Shown here: piece by piece, positions 27,801 through 37,330 of the stretch
Numbering within the stretch: position 1 is the stretch's first letter
Layout: every line of letters starts with the position of its first letter
Assembly (NCBI GenBank): GCA_016720685.1
Contig: JADKKC010000004.1
Span: 39,078-103,077 of the forward strand
Reading direction: 5' to 3'
Origin: Zoogloea sp.
GTDB taxonomy: Bacteria; Pseudomonadota; Gammaproteobacteria; Burkholderiales; Rhodocyclaceae
Length of the DNA stretch: 64,000 nt
Made by a program: the position numbers and the translations under genes
The notes under the pieces: model-generated
Database searches by the model: none
Told to the model about the DNA's origin: nothing
Seen by the model: only the letters and a program-made list of their open reading frames with translations

Positions 27801-29900
27801 TTAGTTTGCGACCGTTGTGTTACCGGCATTCTGGACGTTCTCGGCAAGGGGAAGACAGATGTCGAAGCGGGTTCCGACGCCCACTTCGCTATGCACGGCA
27901 AGGTTGCCTCCCAACTCCTGGACATACTGCTGCGCCTCGTAGGCGCCTATCCCCATACCGCTCGCCTTTGTTGTCTGAAAAGGCTTGAAAAGCTGCTCCC
28001 GAATGAATGCAGCAGACATGCCTGATCCGGTATCACGAACCACGATGCATGCCTGATTACGCTGCTGGGATAGCTCCACTGACACACTACCATGCTCGGA
28101 AGTAGCGTCCAGGGCATTTTGCACGATATGCCCAAGGATGCGCTCAAGTCGCTCGGAATGGGCAATAACGGACAGTTCGGGCGCACCTTCGACGAATCGT
28201 GGACAGGGCTGAAACATTCGTTTTGACTGGACGATATGCGCCAGCAATGCGTTGAGCGACACCGGTTTTCTCTGGTTGATCGGCGTTTTTTCCATCAGCT
28301 GGGTCATCAGGCCACGCATCCGCTCCTCGACATGCCTGACCGTATCGAGCATGTCGGCCTGGAACTCCGGGTTATCCTTGTGGCGCTCGGCGTTTCTCAG
28401 CATCAGCGACATCTGGGCGACGAGATTCTTGAGGTCATGAACCACGAAGGCCGACATGCGGTTGAAGGCATCGAACTTGCGGGCCTCCAGCAGCGCATCG
28501 GTCACCTGCATCCGGGCAAAGTAGCTTGCAGCCTGCCGGCCAGCCATCTTCAGCAGGTCGAGAACCTCCCAATTCACGTCGATAGGCGTACGCGGCGTAA
28601 GAAGCACCACGAAGCCCACCAGCACACCGGACGAAATCAGCGGCACGATCAGCCAGATATCCGACACATCGGACGCCCATTCAGGCAGCTGGGCCTGCTT
28701 GATCCCGGCCGAAACGCCGCTGCGCAACTCCTGCAGGTTCACGACCCATTCACGTTCAAGCATGAAGGCGGTGAATTCGGAGCCCTCACGTTCCTGGATG
28801 CCGTAGTGCGGCATGTTCAGTCGCGCCTGCTGACTGTAGCAACCATTCGCATCGCGCAGCCAGACCCCGCCGCCGGGGCTCTCGACGAGATCAGCGAGGG
28901 CCTTGACGACGGACTCGCCGAGGCTGAGTCCATCGCCTGCAACGGACAAGGCCTGTGTTACGCCCAGCCATTCGGTCCGGTAGTCATAACGGTAGGCAAA
29001 GAAATGCTTGGCCAGAAACACCTTGAGACGGGCCCGGGATGCGCCCGAGACGAAGATCACCCCTAGAAACAGAACGCCGCCAAACAGCAGCGCCAGTTGC
29101 AGCGCCTCGCCCCATTCGCCGCCGAAATAGCGCATGTAGTAGCCGGCCGCGGCGATGATGAGCAGGTACAGGCCCGACCCGGCCAGCGCTGTCGAATGAA
29201 AGACCACGTGGCGGGACACCGAAACACGGAAGGTCCATTCGGGATTGCGGGACGCCGACACGGCAACCAAAGGCAGCGCCAGCGCATGCGCAAACCCGCG
29301 CACGCCCCAGATCACCGGATGGATGCGGCTGAACAGCAACATCTCGGAATACAGGTAGACGTCGAACGCGAAGAGCCCGCCCAGCGCCAGCGCCAGCGGC
29401 TTGACACCCCAGCGGGAGCGCTCGGTCACCGAGCGATAGAACAGTTCGAGGAGCACGAGCCCAAAAACGGAGGTGAGCAGCGAGGTTGCCGCCCAGGTGC
29501 GCAAGGGCGTGCCGTAGGCAGGCAGACCCAGCGTGAAGCAGGCCACCCCCACCGCGCCGAGCGTCACGACGGCCAATACGCCTGGCCGGGGCCAGCCCGG
29601 AAGAGCGCTGTCCGACCCACCCGCAGCAGGCTGGGAAAGCATCGCCACCAGAAAACCGAACCACGCGGCCATCCGCAGCACATCGAGCAGATTTCCCAGC
29701 TGGAACATCCAGACCCAGCCCGATGCGGCAAACGCCCAGTTTGCCGCCGCCCACAGTCCGCTGGTCACGACTGCAGCGATAAGAAAGATCCCCTGCCGAC
29801 CCTTGCGCCAGGCCACAACAAGGTAAAGCCCGAAGAGACCGTGGAGCAGCGCGGCAAATGCGTAGCTCCACGCCGAAAATTGGGAAAGGATGGAATCCAT
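27801..29900 (-). CDS. prsK: XrtA/PEP-CTERM system histidine kinase PrsK
   Basis: PrsK is a membrane sensor kinase. The 699-residue protein has an N-terminal array of 8 or more hydrophobic helices (to about residue 270), a GAF-like region (about 320-470), then the H-box VVHDLKNLVAQMSLM and a HATPase domain with GMGIGAYEAQQY. The HDLKN H-box is typical of this family. I start at ATG 29900 after a GAGG ribosome site; a TTG directly before it is also in frame. A terminator hairpin lies immediately upstream. The signal sensed is unknown. Confidence 0.93.
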   Translation of the reverse strand: MDSILSQFSAWSYAFAALLHGLFGLYLVVAWRKGRQGIFLIAAVVTSGLWAAANWAFAASGWVWMFQLGNLLDVLRMAAWFGFLVAMLSQPAAGGSDSALPGWPRPGVLAVVTLGAVGVACFTLGLPAYGTPLRTWAATSLLTSVFGLVLLELFYRSVTERSRWGVKPLALALGGLFAFDVYLYSEMLLFSRIHPVIWGVRGFAHALALPLVAVSASRNPEWTFRVSVSRHVVFHSTALAGSGLYLLIIAAAGYYMRYFGGEWGEALQLALLFGGVLFLGVIFVSGASRARLKVFLAKHFFAYRYDYRTEWLGVTQALSVAGDGLSLGESVVKALADLVESPGGGVWLRDANGCYSQQARLNMPHYGIQEREGSEFTAFMLEREWVVNLQELRSGVSAGIKQAQLPEWASDVSDIWLIVPLISSGVLVGFVVLLTPRTPIDVNWEVLDLLKMAGRQAASYFARMQVTDALLEARKFDAFNRMSAFVVHDLKNLVAQMSLMLRNAERHKDNPEFQADMLDTVRHVEERMRGLMTQLMEKTPINQRKPVSLNALLAHIVQSKRMFQPCPRFVEGAPELSVIAHSERLERILGHIVQNALDATSEHGSVSVELSQQRNQACIVVRDTGSGMSAAFIREQLFKPFQTTKASGMGIGAYEAQQYVQELGGNLAVHSEVGVGTRFDICLPLAENVQNAGNTTVAN

Positions 29901-29911
29901 CAAGCCTCAGC

Positions 29912-29943
29912 AGAAAAACAAACGCTCCCTGGCAGGGGAGCGT
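29912..29943 (-). terminator. Intrinsic terminator between the sugar transferase gene and prsK
   Basis: On the minus strand ACGCTCCC/GGGAGCGT (8 bp, 6-nt loop) is followed by TTTGTTTTT. The T-run ends only about 13 nt before the prsK start codon, so the hairpin lies in the prsK leader. It may end the transferase transcript or act as an attenuator for prsKRT. Confidence 0.75.
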
Positions 29944-29981
29944 CTGGACAACATCACGTTGCGGGAGAGTACCGGCCGGGT

Positions 29982-31367
29982 TTAATGCGCACCCTCACCG
30001 GTAAGCACAACCCTGACGGTTTCGAACAACACCACCGTATCGAGGAACAGCGTGTGGTTCTTGACGTAATAGAGATCGTACTGCAGCTTGTTGATCGCGT
30101 CATCCACCGACGACCCGTACTGGTACCGGACCTGGGCCCAGCCCGTGACGCCCGGCTTGACGCAGTGACGTACTGCATAGAAGGGGATGTCGCGGGTCAG
30201 TTGATCGACGAAGAAGGGGCGTTCGGGGCGCGGCCCTACGAGGCTCATGTCGCCCTTGAGAACATTGAACAATTGCGGCAGTTCGTCGATGCGGACCCGG
30301 CGGATGAAACGCCCGATCCGCGTCACGCGATCGTCGTTGGCGGTTGCCCAGCGCGGCTTGCCGTCCCGCTCGGCATCCCGACGCATGCTGCGAAACTTGG
30401 TGACCTTGAACAGCCGTCCGCCCAGACCGACACGCTCCTGGCGATAGAACACCGGTGCGCCATCCTCCAGCACGATCAGCAGTGCGGCAAGCACCATGAC
30501 CGGCGCGGCGAGCACCAGCAGAAGCAGCGAGACGAAGATGTCGAAAACACGCTTGACCAGCGTCCGGCTCCAGCCCTGGCGGAAGCCTTCGCCGTAGATC
30601 AGCCAGCTCGCCCGCAGGGAATCGATACGAACCTGACCACGCACCCGCTCGAAAAAGCTCGACAGGTCAAGCACCTTGATGCCGGCCATCTTGCAGTCGA
30701 GCAGTTCGCGCAGCGGAATGGCGCCGCCCCTGCGCTCCTTGAGCGCGACGATGATCTCGGTGACGCGAAGGTGATTCGCGGCTGCCAGCAGGCTGCCATC
30801 GAAATGAATGATCTGCTTGGGATTGACCCTGACCTCGTCTCCGGATGCGGCGGGATAGAAGCCCACGACCTGAAGACTGGAACTCCCGGAGTGGGTAAGC
30901 GCATGCTCGACCGATGCTGCATCCGAACCCGTCCCGATTACCATGATACGTTTCACAAAAACCCCTGCACCCGTGCGCCGGGCTGTAAAACCGCGCACTG
31001 CAACCACAAAACCCAGGAGGGCAATCACGTTCAGCTCAAGCGCCTCATGAGCGAACTCGCCCCAAGGCAGAACCTGGAATATACCGTAAGCCACCGGAAC
31101 ACTCAGTGCGATGGACATCCCGATCCGCATCAGTGTTTGACGGAAGTCGGCGCCGAAGCCTGGCCGATAGAGTCCGAGCGCACCGTTCAGGATCATCATT
31201 GCCACAGCAAAGGCGAAGGCCGAGGGCACGACTGCAGCAACAAGCATTCCGTCCACCCGCGCCTGCAACACAAAAACCACAACAACCGCCACGAACAGCA
31301 ACAGGGCATCGAAAACCAGTTGAAGGATTGTGCTAGACGGTACGTAATGATTGAATAATTTGAGCAT
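29982..31367 (-). CDS. epsB: XrtA-associated polyprenyl glycosylphosphotransferase (EpsB type)
   Basis: This enzyme starts exopolysaccharide repeat-unit assembly by moving a sugar-1-phosphate from a UDP-sugar onto undecaprenyl phosphate. The 461-residue protein has about four N-terminal membrane helices, a CoA-binding-like middle domain (IMVIGTGSDAASVEHAL), a fifth helix near 275-300 and the C-terminal catalytic domain with KFRSMR, DELPQLFNVLKGDMSLVGPR and GVTGWAQV. The sequence matches the PEP-CTERM-associated subgroup. It lies upstream of prsK. Confidence 0.92.
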   Translation of the reverse strand: MLKLFNHYVPSSTILQLVFDALLLFVAVVVVFVLQARVDGMLVAAVVPSAFAFAVAMMILNGALGLYRPGFGADFRQTLMRIGMSIALSVPVAYGIFQVLPWGEFAHEALELNVIALLGFVVAVRGFTARRTGAGVFVKRIMVIGTGSDAASVEHALTHSGSSSLQVVGFYPAASGDEVRVNPKQIIHFDGSLLAAANHLRVTEIIVALKERRGGAIPLRELLDCKMAGIKVLDLSSFFERVRGQVRIDSLRASWLIYGEGFRQGWSRTLVKRVFDIFVSLLLLVLAAPVMVLAALLIVLEDGAPVFYRQERVGLGGRLFKVTKFRSMRRDAERDGKPRWATANDDRVTRIGRFIRRVRIDELPQLFNVLKGDMSLVGPRPERPFFVDQLTRDIPFYAVRHCVKPGVTGWAQVRYQYGSSVDDAINKLQYDLYYVKNHTLFLDTVVLFETVRVVLTGEGAH

Positions 31368-31817
31368 TCCGACCTTCGGTCACCCTTTAAAGGCGACCGC
31401 CCATGCAGATGAGATCAGCCAACGAGGCGCGAAACCGACCGCGCACCCCACAAAAAAACGATTTGCCGTTCCCCTTCGAGTCAGGCTGCCGGCAGACGCC
31501 GCTTACGCCACGCAGACTTGCCAAATGCGTGAAAATGCGTGCAGACGAACGATAGCGCCAATGACTCCGGGCACCTGTGATGCCCGTCACGAGAAAAAAA
31601 ATTACATCGCCGATTCATCGGCACGATCCAGTGGCCGGCAACAACATGCTGGGCCACAATTTTTACAGGCGGTGTGGGGCCGACGACTCCCGACCGACCG
31701 GGCCAGACCATTCCGGCCCGGCGCAAGCCCTGTTTCAAAGGCCTTGAAGACTGACGCAACTGGATATTATATTGTCCTACCGCTCAAAATGAGCACTTCG
31801 GCGGCTGCGACAAAGTT
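31368..31817 (-). other. 450-bp gene-free leader region upstream of the sugar transferase
   Basis: No coding frame is supported here. It holds a direct repeat of AAATGCGTG (31523-31531 and 31533-31541, 10-bp period), inverted repeats GTGGCC/GGCCAC (31632-31637/31652-31657) and CCGAT/ATCGG (near 31610), and a minus-strand TATAAT box at 31771-31766 with a poor -35. If that promoter is used, the transferase mRNA has a leader of about 390 nt. No GG-N10-GC sigma-54 element was found. Confidence 0.5.
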
Positions 31818-33713
31818 TCATAGTTCAACCTGGGTACCAAACTCGACCACCCGGTTGGCCGGAATGCAGAAGAAATCGGCCGCGCTGTGGGCATTGCGGA
31901 ACATCACGATGAAGAGGCGCTCCCGCCACAACGCCATCGACGAGCCGGTTCGCGGAATCAGGGTCTCGCGCCCAAGAAAAAAAGACGACTCCATCAGTTC
32001 AAACGGCAGCCCCTGGCTTTCACAAAGTGCCAGCGCTGCGGGAATGTCCGGGTCATCCTTGAACCCGTAGTGGACAAAAACCCGGTAGAAACCGAAGTCC
32101 AGCTCCTCGACCCTCACCCGATCTGCCTCCGCCACATAGGGGATGTCCTCGGTGATGACATTCACCAGCACCACGCGGGCGTGCAGCACCTTGTTGTGCA
32201 AAAGGTTGTGAAGCAGCGCCCGCGGCACGCCATCCGGCGCGGTGGTCATGAAGACGCCAGTGCCCGGCACCCGCAACGGAGGATCGTGGAACATCGAACA
32301 GATGAACATTTCCAGCGGCATCGTGTCCTGGCGCATTCTTTCAGCAAGCGCCTCGCGGCCCTTCTTCCATGTCATCAGCAGGGTGTACACCGCCAGCCCC
32401 ATCGCCAGCGGAAACCAGCCGCCGTCGAGGACCTTGACGCTGTTGGCACTGAAGAACGCGAAATCCACGGTGAAGAACAACGCCACAAAGCCCACGGCCC
32501 GCGCCCACCCCCAATGCCACAAGGCGCGCACGACGAAGAAGGCAAGGACGGTGTCGATCATCATCGTCAGCGTGACGGCGATACCGTAGGCCGACGCCAG
32601 CGCACTCGAGGACCGGAAGCCGAGCACCAGCGCAATCACCGCACCGAGCAACATCCAGTTCACGTTCGGAACATAAATCTGGCCGACCTCCTTGTCGGAG
32701 GTGTGCACCACGTGCATTCGCGGCGAGTAGCCCAGCTGCACCGCCTGCTTGGTCAATGAGAACGCCCCTGAAATAACGGCCTGCGAGGCGATGATCGTCG
32801 CCAGCGTCGACAGGCCGACCATCGGAATGAGCAAGGGCTCCGGCACCAGCAGGTAAAAGGGATTCTTGACGGCAGAAGGATCGTCGATGATCAGCGCGCC
32901 CTGCCCCAGGTAGTTGAGGTAGAGCGCCGGGAAGACGTAGCCGAACCAGGCCACCTTGATGGGCCGGCGTCCAAAATGGCCCATGTCCGCGTAGAGCGCC
33001 TCGCCCCCGGTGATGGCCAGCACCACGGCACCGAGCGCCAGGAAACCCGGCCAGTGATTGTCGGCAAAAAAGGCAAGGGCATAGGCCGGATTGATCGCCT
33101 GCAGGACGTTCGGGTGACGGACCACATTGATGGCGCCCAGCACACCCAGCGTGGTGAACCAGAACAGCATGACCGGGCCGAAAACCGCTCCGACCCGCGC
33201 CGTGCCCTTGCTCTGGATGACGAACAGGCCGCTCAGCACGACCAGCGAAATCGGCAGCACGTAAGGGCGAAAGGCGGGCGTCGCAATCTCCAGCCCTTCG
33301 ACCGCGGAGAGCACCGAAATGGCCGGCGTGATCATGCCGTCCCCGTAGAACAGGGCCGCACCGAACAAACCCAGTGTCGCCATGAGCGCTCCCAGGCGCG
33401 GCGACTTGTTGGTTCGCATGGCAAGGGAGGTCAGGGCCATGATTCCCCCCTCGCCACGGTTGTCGGCCCGCATGATGTACACGACGTATTTCAGCGACAC
33501 GACGATGGTCAGCGCCCAGAACACCAGCGACAGGATTCCGAGCACGTTGTCCGGCGTGACCGGAACAGCATGGGGTCCGTTGAAGACCTCTTTCATCGTG
33601 TACAGGGGACTTGTGCCGATATCACCGAAAACCACGCCCATCGCGGCAAGCGAAACCGGCAAGACCTGCAACCGGGACTGTCGGCTCTGCCCTTCTGCAA
33701 GCACTTGGGACAT
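31818..33713 (-). CDS. kup: Low-affinity potassium uptake protein Kup
   Basis: Kup is a proton-coupled K+ importer of the KUP/HAK/KT family. The 631-residue protein has about 12 membrane helices (to about residue 460) and a cytosolic C-terminal domain of about 165 residues. The first helix carries the family signature GVVFGDIGTSPLYTMKE. Length is normal. It appears to be a single-gene unit, divergent from the MASE1-type gene. Confidence 0.97.
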   Translation of the reverse strand: MSQVLAEGQSRQSRLQVLPVSLAAMGVVFGDIGTSPLYTMKEVFNGPHAVPVTPDNVLGILSLVFWALTIVVSLKYVVYIMRADNRGEGGIMALTSLAMRTNKSPRLGALMATLGLFGAALFYGDGMITPAISVLSAVEGLEIATPAFRPYVLPISLVVLSGLFVIQSKGTARVGAVFGPVMLFWFTTLGVLGAINVVRHPNVLQAINPAYALAFFADNHWPGFLALGAVVLAITGGEALYADMGHFGRRPIKVAWFGYVFPALYLNYLGQGALIIDDPSAVKNPFYLLVPEPLLIPMVGLSTLATIIASQAVISGAFSLTKQAVQLGYSPRMHVVHTSDKEVGQIYVPNVNWMLLGAVIALVLGFRSSSALASAYGIAVTLTMMIDTVLAFFVVRALWHWGWARAVGFVALFFTVDFAFFSANSVKVLDGGWFPLAMGLAVYTLLMTWKKGREALAERMRQDTMPLEMFICSMFHDPPLRVPGTGVFMTTAPDGVPRALLHNLLHNKVLHARVVLVNVITEDIPYVAEADRVRVEELDFGFYRVFVHYGFKDDPDIPAALALCESQGLPFELMESSFFLGRETLIPRTGSSMALWRERLFIVMFRNAHSAADFFCIPANRVVEFGTQVEL

Positions 33714-34014
33714 TCAGCTCTCCTGATACAACTCGAACCAGGCCGCTCGGCCCGAATCTGAAATACCGCAAAATCGGCACTGGGCCGTCCTCCCCGCCAT
33801 GCCTTGGAAGGGTCGTGCGTCGGCACAAACGTGTCGCGCCCGACATTGGATCACGGATTTTACCGCATTGCAGCAAAAGTGCATGGCCGGATGCCATTCC
33901 CGATGTTTCAGGTCATGCAGGCCCAATCGTCCGGTCCGCCCGTCAACCGCGCCGCGATACAATTAATACAATCCAGACATTGGCGCTCCGCCTGCCCCAC
34001 TTTCATCCCATCCG
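33714..34014. other. Divergent intergenic region between kup and the MASE1-type gene
   Basis: About 300 bp without a supported gene. A short direct repeat ATACAATTAATACAAT (33957-33972) contains two TACAAT boxes that could serve as -10 elements for the plus-strand gene, but no convincing -35 is present. On the minus strand TAAAAT with a weak -35 could drive kup. No riboswitch was recognised. Confidence 0.3.
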
Positions 34015-37000
34015 ATGTTTCATTCCCATCGCATCAGTCCGCTTGCCGGAATCGCACTTGCCTACGCCGTTTGCGGCCTGATCGCCCTGCATATCGCGAT
34101 TCCGCCCGGCTACATCGCGCCCCTCTTTCCCGCGGCCGGAATCGCCCTGGCCGGCATGCTGATTTACGGCCCGCGCATCTGGCCGGCCATTCTGCTCGGT
34201 TCGCTGGTAACCAATGCCGAAGCGGTCATGGAAAGCGGCTTTGGCAGCTGGGGCTGGATCGCCCCCTTGTGCGTGGGCACGGGTGCCGTGCTGCAAGCCT
34301 TCGCCGGCGCCGCACTGGCGCGCCGCTGGATAGGGTTTCCCAACACGCTCGACACCGCGGGCGCGATCGTGCGTCTGCTCTTCATTGCCGCGCCGCTCAG
34401 TTGCCTTGTCAGTGCCAGCGTTGGCGGGGGCCCTGGTCATGCTCGACCTCCTTCCGCCCAACGAGGCCGGCTTCAGCTGGTGGAGCTGGTGGGCGGGCGA
34501 CGCCATCGGCATCCTCATCGCCACACCATTGACGTTCGCCCCCATCGGCACCCCGCGTCGCGACTGGGCACCACGCCGGATGGCCATCGCCTTGCCCCTG
34601 ACGGTTGCGCTGATTCTCCTGACCGGCCTCGAAATACAGGCCGCCAAATGGGAACACCAGCGCCTCCAGTCCCGCTTCGAGCGGGATGCCAGCCACCTGG
34701 CCAGCCTGGTCGTAACGCGTTTCTCCAATTACCTGGACGTCCTCCAGGCCACCGAAAGAGTCATGGTCGCGGCCCCCAGGCTGGATCAGGAACACTTCGA
34801 ACACTTTGCCGCCACCTGGCTGTCGCGCACCGGCGGCTTACAGGGCATAGGCTGGATTCCCCGCACGCCCCATGAAAAGCTCGGCGCACTGGAGCGAAGC
34901 GCCCGCGCCGTGCCGGCCACCCACGACTTCCGGGCGGTCGACCGCAGTGGCAACAACCAGTTGGCCCCGCTGGCGCGCCGGGCCGAGTACTACGTCATCC
35001 GCCATATCGCCCCGCTCGAGGGTAATCGCCGGGCTCTTGGCCTGAATGTGCTGTCAATCCCCCACGCGGCCGAGGCGATCAGCCGAACCCTTCTGGACGG
35101 CAAGGCCGCCGCCTCCCGCTCCTTCGAACTCACCCAGGAAACCGAGCGCAAGTTGGGCATCGTGATCTACCAGCAAACGCGGCAAGCCGGCACACACCCC
35201 GCCTCGCCCGCTGACGGACTGGTCTTCGTCGCCCTGCGCATCGAAGATGCCCTCGAAGGCATTCTCGGCCCGCATCGCATAAGCGGCATCGGCTACTGCC
35301 TGGCCGAGATCACGCAGGAGCACCCCGCCGGCAGGCGGCTGGCCGGGCAGGCAAACTGCCCGGTGGCAGGCCGGCCAGCCGCAGGCGGCCTCACCCCGTG
35401 GCAGGAAATCTTCGATTTCGGCGGGCAAACCTGGTCCTTGAGTTTCGCCCCCGAACCCGGCTACAGCCCCCTCCACCGCGGCTGGGAAACCTGGGCACTG
35501 ATGGCCATCGGACTTGTCTCGACCGGCATGCTCGGCGCCTTTCTGCTCTCCACAACGGCCACGCCCGCCGCGTCGAAGAGCTTGTCACCCGGCGTACCGG
35601 TGAGCTGGCCGAGGCCGGCCGGCGCCTGCACGCCCAGCAGGCGATCCTCACCCATGCCGAGCGGATCGCCCGGCTTGGCAGCTGGGAGGCCAAGCCGGGC
35701 ACCGGCGAAGGTCACTGGTCTGCCGAGCTGTACCGGATCCTCGGCCTTGAGCAAAACGGGGACGGCAGCCTCGCCGCACTGGTTGCAGCGATCCATCCGG
35801 ACGACCGCGCCACGCTGCAAAGAGCCCTGCGGGAAGCCGAAGAACGGCAGTCCGCCACGAGCTTCGATGTGCGCCTGCCGAAAGCCGGCAACAACAGCCC
35901 CATCCTTCACTTCTCCATCGAGGCCGCCCCCGGCCCCGACGGTACGGCAATGCTGCGTGGAACCGTCCAGGACGTCACCGCCATCCGCGCCACCGAAGCG
36001 CACATCCAGTACCTGGCCCACTACGACACCCTGACCGGGCTGCCCAACCGCACCCTCTGGACCCATCGCGCCGAGCAGGCCCTCGCCGTTGCACGCCGGC
36101 ACCAGCTGCGGCTGGGCGTGCTGTTTCTCGACCTGGACAACTTCAAGACCATCAACGACACCCTCGGCCACCCGACCGGTGACCGCCTGCTCTCGGGGGC
36201 CGCCGCACGCCTGTCGGACTGCCTGCGCGAAGAGGACGTCCTGGCCCGTCTCGGCGGCGACGAATTCGTCATCCTGCTGCCCCAGCTCAACCGGCCCGAC
36301 GACGCTGCCATCGTGGCCCAGAAACTCATCGCCAGCCTGACCGCGCCCTTCCAGATCGACAACCACGACCTGATCATCACCGCCAGCATCGGCATCGCCC
36401 TTTACCCCGGCAATGGCGCGGACATGGCGGCGCTGCTGAAACACGCCGACACCGCCATGTACGACGCCAAGAACGGGGGGCGCAACGATTTCCGTTTCTT
36501 CACACCGGACATGAACAGCCGCGCCTTCGCCCGCCTCAAGCTTGAAAACGCCCTGCGTCGGGCGATCGAGCGGGGCGAACTGCTGCTCGAATACCAGCCC
36601 CAATGGGAAATGCCGGCCCGGCGCCTGATCGGCGTCGAAGCGCTGATACGCTGGGACAACCCGGAACACGGGCGGATTTCGCCCAACGAATTCATTCCGG
36701 TCGCGGAAGAAAGCGGCGTCATCCACGCCATCGGCGACTGGGTGCTGCGCGAAGCGTGCCGCCAGCAGGCAGCATGGCAGGCCGCCGGGCTTAGGCCGAT
36801 CAGCGTGGCGATCAACATCTCCGCACTGCAGTTTCGCAAACAGGGGTTTGTCGACAGGGTGCGCGAGATCATCCAGAGCAGTGGCGCCGCGCCGCGCTTC
36901 CTGGAGCTGGAACTCACCGAAAGCGCGCTGATGCAGCCAACCCCCGAAACCGAAACCCAGCTCGCCACGCTGCGCGGCATGGGCCTCGGCCTGGCCCTCG

Positions 37001-37317
37001 ATGATTTCGGCACCGGCTACTCAAGCCTGTCCTGCCTCAAGCGGCTGCCGCTCACGCACCTAAAGATCGACCGCTCCTTCATTTGCGAGCTGCCCGGCGA
37101 CACGGAAGACGCCGCCATCGCCACGGCCACCCTGTCCATTGCCCGCGACCTCGGGCTCGAAGTGGTGGCTGAAGGCGTCGAAACCGAAGCCCAGCGGGAC
37201 TTCCTGCTCGATCGCCAGTGCCGGATCATGCAAGGCTTCCTGTTCGCCCGGCCGCAGCCAGCGGCAAACATCACCCGCCTGCTCGAAGCCGAAGCCCCGG
37301 CCAGCACCCGGGCCTGA
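34015..37317 (+). pseudogene. MASE1-CHASE-PAS-GGDEF-EAL protein, two frameshifts
   Basis: Read through two frame changes, this encodes about 1,100 residues: a MASE1 membrane sensor, a periplasmic CHASE domain, a membrane helix, a PAS domain, GGDEF (LGGDEF near 36253) and EAL (GVEALIRW near 36631; DDFGTGYSSL later). Both catalytic motifs are intact, so it should make and/or hydrolyse c-di-GMP. Frame 1 breaks at a GGGGG run (34426-34430), where removing one G restores it. The reading returns to frame 1 near 35545-35570, where one base seems lost. Fusing the pieces gives an uninterrupted domain order. It may be a sequencing error rather than decay. Confidence 0.85.
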
Positions 37318-37330
37318 AACCCGCGGCCCG

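Noticed and set aside
31632..31668. GTGGCC/GGCCAC hairpin followed by AATTTTT on the plus strand as a terminator
   Set aside because: No plus-strand gene ends upstream of it; on the coding (minus) strand it has no T-run after the stem.
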